A stretch of DNA of 64,000 nucleotides from Slackia faecicanis. Its GTDB lineage: Bacteria; Actinomycetota; Coriobacteriia; Coriobacteriales; Eggerthellaceae. Location of the stretch: contig NZ_QICB01000002.1 in assembly GCF_003725295.1 (NCBI RefSeq), positions 434,001 through 498,000 of the forward strand, given 5' to 3'. The notes under the pieces were generated by a model that saw only the letters and a list, made by a program, of their open reading frames with translations, had not been told where the DNA came from and made no database searches. The translations under genes were made by a program, and so were the position numbers. Below are positions 56,372-64,000 of this stretch, piece by piece. Positions within the stretch are counted from its first letter, which is position 1, and each line of letters opens with the position of its first letter.

Positions 56372-57682
56372 CTACTTCTTGAACCTGATGGAGAAATTCA
56401 CAGGCAGCAGGTATTCGCCGTCTATTTTCTCGATCAGGCTCCAGCCGTATTTCTTGGCGCTCACGTATTCGAACACCGTATTGCGGAAAAGGTATTCCCT
56501 GAATTCCTCGCGGTCGTTAGCGTGATAGCACAGCACGTCGCCATCGGGCTTCACCACGATGTAGCCGCCGTTGACCTGCTCCACGCCGTCCCACGGCTTG
56601 GTGGCCGACATGCCCGAGAACGCCGCGTAGAGAAAGTCCTTCATGGCCTTCTCGTACACTGCCGAGGCCACGGCGGGCGGGTAGCGCATCGGATTCTGCT
56701 CGGCGACCGATGCCGTGACGGCCGCCACGTCGGACGTCGGCGCGCCGCCGATGAAGCGCTCGCGCACGCATGCCGCGATGATTTCAAGCATGCCTTCGCG
56801 CACGAACAGCAGATTGCGCTCGAACGAGCCCGCATTGCGAGCGCGGGCGAAGCTGACGCGCAGCCCGTGCCGATCGAAAAACGGCTGGCAGCACGCGAAC
56901 CATCCCCGGTTGCCGCGCGCGTCGTGCAATGCGTTGAATTCCTTCATCAGCGCATCGTCGCAATGCGCAACCCAATACAGAAGCGGCGCGGAGGGGCTTG
57001 CGTTGAACAGCGTGGCGGGGCTGCCGAACTGCGATTTGACCGAGAACCCCATCCTGTTGACCAGCGCATTGCGGCCGTCGCGCGTCTCGATGACGATGTC
57101 GGCCTTGCCGCCGTAAGCCTTGTCACGCCCCTGCACGCCCGGCGCCTTCGGATTGCGCACGCCGATCGAATCGACGAAATCGCACACCTCGGCAGGCGCA
57201 TGCATGGTTTTCGCGCGCGACTCGGATGAAACGAGATGCCGGAACAGCCCGTGCGCCGCGCGTTCGCAATCGGCCATGGAAACCACCCGTTCGCAGCAAC
57301 CCTCGCCATCGACGCGTTCGAGCGGCGCGTCATCGGTGCCGGCGGCAAGCGTCGGCGCCGCCCCGTCGCAGGAAAACAGCGACGCCTGGGGGAATTCCCC
57401 CTTGCAGGCGGCCATGCCGCGCTCGGCGGACTTCGGCGTCTCGCCTGCGCCGCAGCCGCGCCGCACCGTGACCGTTCCGGCCACGGAATCGACCTCGTAC
57501 GCAAGCGGTTCGCCCGACGCCTCGCAGCGCAGGACCTTCGACACTTCGAGAAACGAATCGGGCTTACAGTCCAGTTCGCTATCGGCCGCATGCAGCCGCC
57601 CCGTGCCGAGCAGGCGCAAGAACACGTAGAGCTCGGCCCATTCTCCCCTGTTGTATTCCTGGTCGTGAATGCGCTTGCTCAC
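56372..57682 (-). CDS. HpaII-family type II restriction endonuclease
   Basis: A 436-residue restriction endonuclease resembling R.HpaII. The conserved segment MGFSVKSQFGSPATLFNAS near residue 230-250 is the HpaII-type core, and it holds a D/E-to-K spaced catalytic-type region (ADIVIETRDG before it). The GTG start at 57682 has AAAGGGG six bases upstream. It starts 23 bases after the methyltransferase gene, a normal M-R arrangement. Recognition is predicted CCGG by family analogy, not tested. Confidence 0.8.
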   Translation of the reverse strand: MSKRIHDQEYNRGEWAELYVFLRLLGTGRLHAADSELDCKPDSFLEVSKVLRCEASGEPLAYEVDSVAGTVTVRRGCGAGETPKSAERGMAACKGEFPQASLFSCDGAAPTLAAGTDDAPLERVDGEGCCERVVSMADCERAAHGLFRHLVSSESRAKTMHAPAEVCDFVDSIGVRNPKAPGVQGRDKAYGGKADIVIETRDGRNALVNRMGFSVKSQFGSPATLFNASPSAPLLYWVAHCDDALMKEFNALHDARGNRGWFACCQPFFDRHGLRVSFARARNAGSFERNLLFVREGMLEIIAACVRERFIGGAPTSDVAAVTASVAEQNPMRYPPAVASAVYEKAMKDFLYAAFSGMSATKPWDGVEQVNGGYIVVKPDGDVLCYHANDREEFREYLFRNTVFEYVSAKKYGWSLIEKIDGEYLLPVNFSIRFKK

Positions 57683-57705
57683 GCGTCGCCCCTTTCCCCG
57701 CTCCG

Positions 57706-58758
57706 TCAGTCCTGCGCCTCGAGCACCGCGCGCACCTCGCGCGCGATGGCCTCGATCACCGGCACCGTGACGCTGTTGCCGAGCTGCTTGTACAGATGCG
57801 TGTCGGACAGCGGCAGCTTGTACGAATCGGGAAAACCCTGCAGGCGCGCCCATTCGCGCGGCGTGAGCTTGCGAATGTCGGCGTCGTTGATCTTGCCCTT
57901 GATCGCCGTGGTGGGCACCATGCTGTGCTCACGATGGTCGGCGATCAGATTGCGCTCGCGGCCCATGCCGCCGCACACGATGGCGCCCGATTTCCCGTCC
58001 AGGGGGCGCACCATGTAGCCGAAGCCGTTGCCACGCGAACGATGACGCTGCTTATGGCGCTCCAGCGTTGCCAGATACGTGTCCGAAAGGTAGTAACGCG
58101 AAGGAACGGGCGCGTCTTCCAAAATGTCGGCCAGCACGACGCCTGCATCGGTAGGTTCGGGGAAGCGAAACGAGCTCGAGTCCACGTCGTTGCGAAACGC
58201 CACGATGTAGATGCGCTCGCGGTTCTGCGCCACGCCGTAGTCTTTGCTGTTGAGCACGGCGTCGTACACGGTGTAGCCGATCTGCTCGAGCGCGCCCCTG
58301 ATCACCTTCAACGTGCGGCCTTTATCATGCATGACCAGGCCTTTCACGTTTTCGCAGAAAATGACGCGCGGCTTGTGGCGCTCACAGATGCGCAGCACGT
58401 CGAAAAACAGCGTGCCGCGGCTGCGGCCTTTGAAGTTGTCTTCGAAACCCATCTTCGAGCCGGCGATGGAAAACGCCTGGCACGGAAAGCCCGCCAGGCA
58501 GATATCGAACGCGGGAATGTCTTCGGCCGAGACCTGCGTGATATCGCCGTACACGTACGGAGCGGTGCACATGGGCTCTTTCGACGAGCACGGCACGGCC
58601 GGCGTGTCGAAGTTGGCCGCGTAAGTCTTCACCGCATGTTCGTCGAACTCGCTTGCGAACACCGTCTCCACGTTATCGCCGAACGCGCGCTCGAACCCCA
58701 TGCGAATGCCGCCGATGCCGGCGAAAAGGTCGATCGTTTTCAGGGTCTTAGAACTCAA
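57706..58758 (-). CDS. C5-cytosine DNA methyltransferase, probable M.HpaII type
   Basis: A 350-residue DNA (cytosine-5) methyltransferase that would protect the host against the adjacent nuclease. Motif I DLFAGIGG (10-17), motif IV GFPCQAFS with catalytic Cys93, motif VI ENV (136-138), motif VIII QNRERIYIV and motif X GNSVTVPV are all in order. The start is read as TTG 58758, because GGGAGGAG is four bases upstream and no suitable ATG lies between it and motif I; the open frame extends 146 codons upstream without homology. The specificity domain lies between motifs VIII and IX. Confidence 0.9.
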   Translation of the reverse strand: MSSKTLKTIDLFAGIGGIRMGFERAFGDNVETVFASEFDEHAVKTYAANFDTPAVPCSSKEPMCTAPYVYGDITQVSAEDIPAFDICLAGFPCQAFSIAGSKMGFEDNFKGRSRGTLFFDVLRICERHKPRVIFCENVKGLVMHDKGRTLKVIRGALEQIGYTVYDAVLNSKDYGVAQNRERIYIVAFRNDVDSSSFRFPEPTDAGVVLADILEDAPVPSRYYLSDTYLATLERHKQRHRSRGNGFGYMVRPLDGKSGAIVCGGMGRERNLIADHREHSMVPTTAIKGKINDADIRKLTPREWARLQGFPDSYKLPLSDTHLYKQLGNSVTVPVIEAIAREVRAVLEAQD

Positions 58759-59058
58759 AGCGCTCCTCCCGATGAACTGTCGGCATGATGGAAAACGCCG
58801 ACGCGACAGGCCGGCGTGAAGACACGAACTATGTATTGTAATGCGTCGCGCCGCGCGATGAAACAAGAAGCGGGCCGCTCCGAAAAACAACCCGATACGC
58901 AGCATGGCACGCCATCGATGCGCCAGGTTCGCGCTTCCGACGACCTCTCCGCATCGGAAGCGCGTCTCCGACGACGTGCGCGATCGAGCGCGCGGCCGCA
59001 ACCGCGAACCCGAAAGACACACCCGCATCGTGCGAACCCGCCTTGCGCGACGCGATAG
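58759..59058. other. Gap between rpsI and the methyltransferase gene
   Basis: About 300 bases of GC-rich DNA without a plausible gene. It should contain the promoter of the methyltransferase-nuclease pair. I see no clear controller box or operator. Confidence 0.4.
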
Positions 59059-59093
59059 AAAAAGAAAGCCCGCCTCCGAAGAAGCGGGCTTTC
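59059..59093 (-). terminator. Terminator after rpsI
   Basis: GAAAGCCCGC/GCGGGCTTTC (59064-59073 with 59084-59093), followed by TTTTT on the minus strand. Confidence 0.85.
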
Positions 59094-59119
59094 GAACCGA
59101 CGTGAATAACGCGGTAAGC

Positions 59120-59512
<393 letters not shown>

Positions 59513-59514
59513 TG

Positions 59515-59964
59515 TTAGTTCTCCTCCATCTTGATCTCGCGGGGATTCTGAGCAGCATGCGGATGCTCAGAGCCGACGTACACCTTCAGCTTCTTGCCCT
59601 GGGCGCGACCAAGCGTGTTCTTGGGCAGCATGCCCTTGACAGCGTGCTCGATGACGCGCTCGGGATGCTTCTGCATAGCCTCGGCGAAGGTTTCCATCTT
59701 CAGGCCGCCGGGATAACCGGAGTGACGGTAGTATTCCTTGCTGGTGGCCTTGGTGCCCGTCATGCGGATCTTGTCAGCATTGAGAATGATGACGAAATCG
59801 CCGGTGTCGACATGGGGGGTGTACTGCGGCTTATGCTTACCCTTCAGAATGTGGGCGGCTTTGGCAGCAACGCGACCCAGCACCTGGTCAGTGGCGTCAA
59901 TGACGAACCACTCGCGCGCAACCTCCTGCGGCTTTGCGTAATACGTCTTCACTGTATCCTCCAA
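59515..59964 (-). CDS. rplM: 50S ribosomal protein L13
   Basis: A 149-residue large-subunit protein. [23 protein letters not shown] near 25-45, [12 protein letters not shown] near 80 and [25 protein letters not shown] near 110-135 are L13 signatures. TTGGAGG precedes the ATG. First gene of the rplM-rpsI operon, with a strong promoter and a leader of about 140 bases. Confidence 0.98.
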   Translation of the reverse strand: MEDTVKTYYAKPQEVAREWFVIDATDQVLGRVAAKAAHILKGKHKPQYTPHVDTGDFVIILNADKIRMTGTKATSKEYYRHSGYPGGLKMETFAEAMQKHPERVIEHAVKGMLPKNTLGRAQGKKLKVYVGSEHPHAAQNPREIKMEEN

Positions 59965-60112
59965 TAGATTTCTTTTTGTTCTAGTTCAAAAGTGCTGGCA
60001 ACAAGACTGCTCGGGTTCCTACGCCAAGCCGACGCTTCCGGATCTGGACTTCCATTCACGTCGTGTCCCGTTTTTGCGCAGCAAGTACGGGGCTTTTGAA
60101 AGCGAACTTTTA

Positions 60113-60141
60113 CAGTATAGGAATCGTATTCGCCTCCGTCA
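60113..60141 (-). promoter_or_regulatory. Sigma-70-type promoter of rplM-rpsI
   Basis: On the minus strand TTGACG (60136-60141), 17-base spacer, TATACT (60113-60118), close to consensus. The leader from here to 59964 is about 140 bases, long enough for an L13-binding regulatory structure, though I recognise none. Confidence 0.85.
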
Positions 60142-60277
60142 ATACGGCTTCATGAAAAATCGACCGCGTTTTTCGGCTATGACGTGCGGTTTCTTTTAGT
60201 AACTAGGGTGCGCACGCAACCGTTTCGAGCAAGGCCGCGACAAGAGGGCGACCGCCTCGCGCGCATCTCCTTCCGCA

Positions 60278-60309
60278 GAAAAAGAGACCGGAGGCGAACT
60301 CCGGTCTCT
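60278..60309 (-). terminator. Terminator after the NrfD-like gene
   Basis: AGAGACCGGAG-N5-CTCCGGTCTCT, an 11-bp perfect stem followed by TTTTTCT on the minus strand. Between it and the rplM promoter (60142-60277) I see no further feature. Confidence 0.88.
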
Positions 60310-60342
60310 GAAAGGTCGAATGCCGCCTTCGTTCTTTTCCGC

Positions 60343-61227
60343 CTACATCACGAAGGTCAGCGGCACGGCGGCCATCACCACCAAGTAGCGCAGCATAAAG
60401 CCGCCGACCAGAACGCCCGCATCGGACGCGAAGCTGATCCAATGCGCCTTGCGGCTTTCCTCGAACTCCTTCGACGTGAAGAACAAAAGCCACGTCTCAA
60501 GCACCGTGGGAAGAATCAGACCCACGAACACCAAGCCGAGCCAGAACCAAACGGCCCACTCGCCCGCCACCAGGCTCGCAACCGATTCGAAGCCTGCAGT
60601 GGAATTGAACGCCGTGATGAAGCACAGCGAAGCCACCAGCAGCATCTCGATGATCGGCAGGCAGAAGTGAAACTTCTTCAGCACACCCGCCTTGTTGAAC
60701 TCGTCGGCATGACGTACCACGGCCGCCAGCAAGACCGACGCTGCACCTGCGGAAAGGGCCGACACGGTGAACAGCACAGGCAGAAGCGCGTTGTTCCACA
60801 AGGGATAGGTGTTGCACACGCCCAGCAGTGCGCCGGTATAGGCCGCCACGCACAGCGCCACCACTGCCCCTGCCATCTCGAGCCAGCCCGGCACCTTCTT
60901 CTTCATAAGGTCGAGCGCCGCCGTAATCAGGGCGACCGCCATGAAGACGCTCAAGAAGACCACGCCCCACGTCATCACCGAGCCGAAGTTGCTCAGCAAT
61001 AGCGCGAAACGCAGGGGATTATGCAAGCCGGCCTCGGCGTCCACCATCAAAAGCACCAATCCGATCGCCACCGCGATAGGCGCGATGACGTGGCCGGCGA
61101 GGCGCATGCCGCAAGCCTCGGGGTGGCGCCAGCGCAGAAACGCCGACGTGATATAGGCGCCTGCGCCCAGGCCCGCAAGGAACAGATACCACGCGATCGG
61201 CGCGCCCCATACAGGTTCGATAGACAT
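60343..61227 (-). CDS. NrfD/PsrC-like membrane subunit of a molybdoenzyme
   Basis: A 294-residue integral membrane protein with about eight or nine helices, of the NrfD/PsrC/DmsC-like class. It carries quinol electrons across the membrane to the iron-sulfur subunit. WGAPIAWYLFLAGLGAGAYI near 7-26 is a typical NrfD start. No heme-binding pattern is evident. It follows the ferredoxin subunit by six bases and completes the catalytic-ferredoxin-membrane module. Confidence 0.88.
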   Translation of the reverse strand: MSIEPVWGAPIAWYLFLAGLGAGAYITSAFLRWRHPEACGMRLAGHVIAPIAVAIGLVLLMVDAEAGLHNPLRFALLLSNFGSVMTWGVVFLSVFMAVALITAALDLMKKKVPGWLEMAGAVVALCVAAYTGALLGVCNTYPLWNNALLPVLFTVSALSAGAASVLLAAVVRHADEFNKAGVLKKFHFCLPIIEMLLVASLCFITAFNSTAGFESVASLVAGEWAVWFWLGLVFVGLILPTVLETWLLFFTSKEFEESRKAHWISFASDAGVLVGGFMLRYLVVMAAVPLTFVM

Positions 61228-61233
61228 CCTTCA

Positions 61234-61773
61234 TCACCTCACGTAGTAGATCTTGGACTTGGTCAGATCGCCCGCGATGGGCTGAGCATTCGTCTCGACG
61301 ATGCGCTTGGAGATATCGGACTCGGGGTCGTCCAGGTCGCCGAACATGCGCACGCCCGCGGGGCAGGCCGTCAAGCACGTGGACATACCCTCTTCGAGCG
61401 GCGCATACAGCGTGCAGAAACGGCACTTGCCCACCACGCCCGTACGATGGTCCACAACACGCGCCTGATACGGGCAGGCGGCCATGCAATATTTGCAGCC
61501 GATGCACTTTTCGGAGTCGATGCGCACGATTCCGTCGGGGTCGGTATAAGTCGCCGCCGTCGGGCACACCGCCTGGCACGGCGCGTCTTCGCAGTGCATG
61601 CACTGGGTCGGAACGGTTTCCACGCGCACGCACGGCTGGGCGCCGCGCTCGAACTCATGGAAATCGATCAGCGAGACATCGGCGGGAAGATGGTTCTGAT
61701 TCTGGCACGCGATGCGACAGGCATAGCAGCCGATGCACCTCGTGGTGTCGATAAGCATTCCGTAACGAGCCAT
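61234..61773 (-). CDS. Four-cluster ferredoxin-like subunit (DmsB/NrfC type)
   Basis: A 179-residue electron-transfer subunit that would pass electrons between the membrane anchor and the molybdopterin subunit. Sixteen cysteines make four 4Fe-4S sets: 13/16/19/23, 58/61/66/70, 90/93/96/100 and 117/120/133/137. Its start overlaps the catalytic subunit's stop by one base (TAATG), so translation is coupled. Confidence 0.95.
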   Translation of the reverse strand: MARYGMLIDTTRCIGCYACRIACQNQNHLPADVSLIDFHEFERGAQPCVRVETVPTQCMHCEDAPCQAVCPTAATYTDPDGIVRIDSEKCIGCKYCMAACPYQARVVDHRTGVVGKCRFCTLYAPLEEGMSTCLTACPAGVRMFGDLDDPESDISKRIVETNAQPIAGDLTKSKIYYVR

Positions 61774-63959
61774 TAGGCACCCACCTTCTTCACGTTCACG
61801 AGGACTTCCTGCAGCATGCCGGAGCCCGATTCGGGCTCGGCCTGGCGCGTGACGAGCGCCTTATGCGACGCGCCGAACCCGAATGCCGCGCGAATCTCTT
61901 CCGATTCGCAGCCGTAATGCGGCGGCAGATACACGGCGTCGGGATGAATGCGGCCGGTCACGCGAACCTTCGCCTGCACCGATCCGCTGTCGTTCGAAAG
62001 CTCCACCACGTCGCCGTCCTCGATGCCGAGCTCTGCTGCGCGCGACGTCGCCATCCAAACGCGGTCGGCTTCGAAATCCTTCGCGAGCTGCGCCAGCTTA
62101 TCGCTTGCCATGGTGTAGGTCTTGCTCTGGAATACCTGGTCGCCCGTGATCAGACGCAACGATTCGCCGGAAGCGGACACGGCCGGCTCGATCCATGCGG
62201 GAACGGCAGACATGCCGCCCGTCGCGTAGGCCTCGCACGCGAACTCGATTTTGCCCGACTTCGTAGCGAACGCCGGAACGTTGCCGAATTCGAGCTCGCA
62301 ACCGGGGATAGGAGCCAAGCCGTCGGATTTCAGCGCGTCGTAGGAAACGCCGTAAGCCGCGCAATACGTCTCGTTGAGCTGGTCGAGCGTGAAAGAGAAG
62401 TATTCGCCCAGACCGCATGCCTCGGCCAGGTCGACGATGATTCGATACGTCGGCTTGGTCTCGGGATGCACCTGGTCGATCACGGGATTGCGCAGCGTGG
62501 CCACGGTCGCAGGAGCGGTAGCGGTGCCTACGATGCCGCGACGCTCGAGATAGGTCGTCTCGGGCAGCACATAGTCGGCCGTCTTGGCGGTTTCGGTCAT
62601 AAAGCTGTCGACGACCACCTTGAAGCCGATTTTTTCCACATCCTGCGCAGTCATCGCGGCCTGAGGATAGTCGGCAAGAGGATTGCTGCCGAAGAACAAC
62701 GCCACGTCGAGCGCGCCCTCGGCGGCCGCGGCCATAGCGGCCTGGCAATCGTTTGCATACATATAAGCAAGAGGATGCACGCCCGCGCCGATCGCATAGC
62801 TTTGCGGATAGCCGACGGGCTTGAACACCGTCGGGTCGAACGCGCTGTCGTCGACCCACGGACCCAGCGGGAATACCCAGCCGCCCTCCTGGTTGAAATT
62901 GCCCAGCATCGCATTAAGCAAAATGATGCAGCGCACGGTTTCGGCACTGTTGCGGTAGCCGCTTCCCACGGTGCCGGCCCACTGCATGTCCACATAGCAA
63001 TGCGGCGCGGCGGCGGCCAGGCCTTCGGCGATCTCGGCGATTTTGGCCTCAGGAATGCCGGTCTTCCCGCTCGCCCAGGCGGCATCATAGGAGCGCACGC
63101 TTTCGGCGAAAGCCTCGAATCCCGTTCCGTTGGCCTCGACGAACGCCTTATCGTAGAGGTCGTTGTTCAACAGATGCCCCATCACGCCCAGGAGGAACGC
63201 AAGCTCGAAGCCGGGGCGGACGCACACCCATTCATCGGCCAATGCACCGATGCTCGGCAAACGAGGGTCTACGACGACCACTTTTCCGCCGTTTTCGCGC
63301 ACGCGGATCACTTCCTCGGTCTCCGCAGGGCGCACGCCTTCGTAATAGCTCTTGTCCAGAAGGACGATATATTTCGATCCCTCGGCATGCGGCGCGGGGA
63401 ACACGCCCAGGATATTCGTTATGCCGGTAAGGATGTCCATATCGGTCAGCACGGTATCGGTGTAGTAGTTCGCCGACCCCAGCGCATTCATGAAGCGCTG
63501 GGTGTAATACTGGTCGGTCGCTCGGGAATCCTGGAACAACGCCACGCGCGACGGTTCGGCCTCCTTGATGCGGGCCGCGATATCGACGATCGCCTCGTCC
63601 CACGATACGGCGGAGAAATTGCCCTGGCCGTCGTTTTTCAGCGGCGTGGTCAAGCGGTCTTCGGAATAAGCGACCGCCGTGTACCCCAAGCCGCGCACGC
63701 ACAGATGCCCATGCGCGAACGGATGATCCTCGAGTCCCATGAAGCGCCACAGGGCGCCGTCCTGCGTCCAAGCCCCCATGCCGCATTTGTTGCCGCAACC
63801 ATCGCACGTCGTCGCCGCGTATTCCACGACATGGTCTTCGCCCCATGCGAAAGCCTCGGAACGTCTGCCGCCGACGCCCACGCCGCCGAACGCGACCGCC
63901 GCCCCGGCTGCAGCGCCTGCAGCGAAAAACGAACGTCTCGTAAGAGCACTACTCGGCAT
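61773..63959 (-). CDS. Tat-exported molybdopterin oxidoreductase, catalytic subunit
   Basis: A 728-residue catalytic subunit of the DMSO reductase (Mo/W-bisPGD) family. A twin-arginine signal peptide, TRRSFFAAGAAAGAAVAFGG, starts at residue 7, so it works outside the membrane. A 4Fe-4S site is Cys52, Cys55, Cys59 and Cys87. The segment LGSANYYTDTVLTDMDIL near 150, where the molybdenum ligand is expected, has no cysteine, selenocysteine or clear serine ligand; I cannot assign it. With its ferredoxin and NrfD partners it is a respiratory module, in the class that includes dimethyl sulfoxide, polysulfide, thiosulfate and catechol-type reductases. Substrate unknown. Start at 63959 with a G-rich site upstream. 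Confidence 0.9.
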   Translation of the reverse strand: MPSSALTRRSFFAAGAAAGAAVAFGGVGVGGRRSEAFAWGEDHVVEYAATTCDGCGNKCGMGAWTQDGALWRFMGLEDHPFAHGHLCVRGLGYTAVAYSEDRLTTPLKNDGQGNFSAVSWDEAIVDIAARIKEAEPSRVALFQDSRATDQYYTQRFMNALGSANYYTDTVLTDMDILTGITNILGVFPAPHAEGSKYIVLLDKSYYEGVRPAETEEVIRVRENGGKVVVVDPRLPSIGALADEWVCVRPGFELAFLLGVMGHLLNNDLYDKAFVEANGTGFEAFAESVRSYDAAWASGKTGIPEAKIAEIAEGLAAAAPHCYVDMQWAGTVGSGYRNSAETVRCIILLNAMLGNFNQEGGWVFPLGPWVDDSAFDPTVFKPVGYPQSYAIGAGVHPLAYMYANDCQAAMAAAAEGALDVALFFGSNPLADYPQAAMTAQDVEKIGFKVVVDSFMTETAKTADYVLPETTYLERRGIVGTATAPATVATLRNPVIDQVHPETKPTYRIIVDLAEACGLGEYFSFTLDQLNETYCAAYGVSYDALKSDGLAPIPGCELEFGNVPAFATKSGKIEFACEAYATGGMSAVPAWIEPAVSASGESLRLITGDQVFQSKTYTMASDKLAQLAKDFEADRVWMATSRAAELGIEDGDVVELSNDSGSVQAKVRVTGRIHPDAVYLPPHYGCESEEIRAAFGFGASHKALVTRQAEPESGSGMLQEVLVNVKKVGA

Positions 63960-64000
63960 AAATCGATCCCCCCCTTGCGTTGTCGGTTGATTGGTTCGCG

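Overview
The window is a stretch of bacterial chromosome, GC-rich by eye (no composition was computed), with almost every gene on the minus strand. The protein set points to the Coriobacteriia, most likely an Eggerthellaceae relative (Slackia/Eggerthella type): an arginine deiminase operon, a Tat-exported molybdopterin oxidoreductase with ferredoxin and NrfD partners, a DUF917/hydantoinase-like/DUF1177 cluster, and strictly bacterial housekeeping genes. The assignment is inference from gene content and protein style. No ribosomal RNA or marker search was possible.

Layout. 1-2693: arginine deiminase operon arcA-arcB(argF)-arcC, cut by the left edge in arcC. 2694-4243: a long non-coding stretch with an AT-rich, dyad-rich arc control region and a 44-bp perfect palindrome. 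4244-8378: dnaX - structured RNA - ebfC - recR. 8569-9634: tRNA-Gly, a DedA membrane protein and the 4.5S SRP RNA. 9883-11427: a sodium-coupled transporter behind a leader peptide with three tandem Trp codons and a terminator, read here as a tryptophan attenuator. 11669-12250: Hsp20 behind CIRCE. 12434-15015: Ppx/GppA, endonuclease IV and a small PGPGW-type membrane protein. 15173-22715: aspS, hisS, an M16C peptidase and a trigger-factor-like protein. 22716-23092: non-coding repeats. 23093-31465: DUF47 and PiT phosphate transport, an MBL-fold hydrolase, RelA/SpoT, and a giant RecJ-RecQ fusion. 31740-37615: pth, a DUF2974 lipase-like protein, prs, glmU and trmB. 37847-43533: a nickel-type ABC transporter nikABCDE with two tandem NikR-like operators over its promoter. 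43846-49164: DUF1177, DUF917, HyuA-like and DUF917 genes. 49266-55446: a UvrA2-like protein, a nitrilase-family amidohydrolase, glmM and an EamA exporter. 55675-58758: luxS and an HpaII-like restriction-modification pair. 59120-59964: rplM-rpsI. 60343-63959: molybdoenzyme operon.

How the genes work together. The arc operon yields ATP from arginine. The molybdoenzyme operon provides a respiratory reductase or oxidoreductase module. Its cofactor chemistry is molybdenum/tungsten; the nickel importer would instead feed a nickel enzyme encoded elsewhere. GlmM and GlmU are consecutive steps towards UDP-N-acetylglucosamine. RelA/SpoT and the RecJ-RecQ fusion overlap and are probably co-transcribed. 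dnaX, ebfC and recR form the usual replication/repair neighbourhood.

The most interesting items are the tryptophan-codon attenuator ahead of the sodium symporter, the RecJ-RecQ fusion with a cysteine-rich linker, an unidentified structured RNA between dnaX and ebfC whose wobble pairs fix its strand, and the nickel operon's promoter architecture. All structures and motifs were found by reading; nothing was folded or searched.
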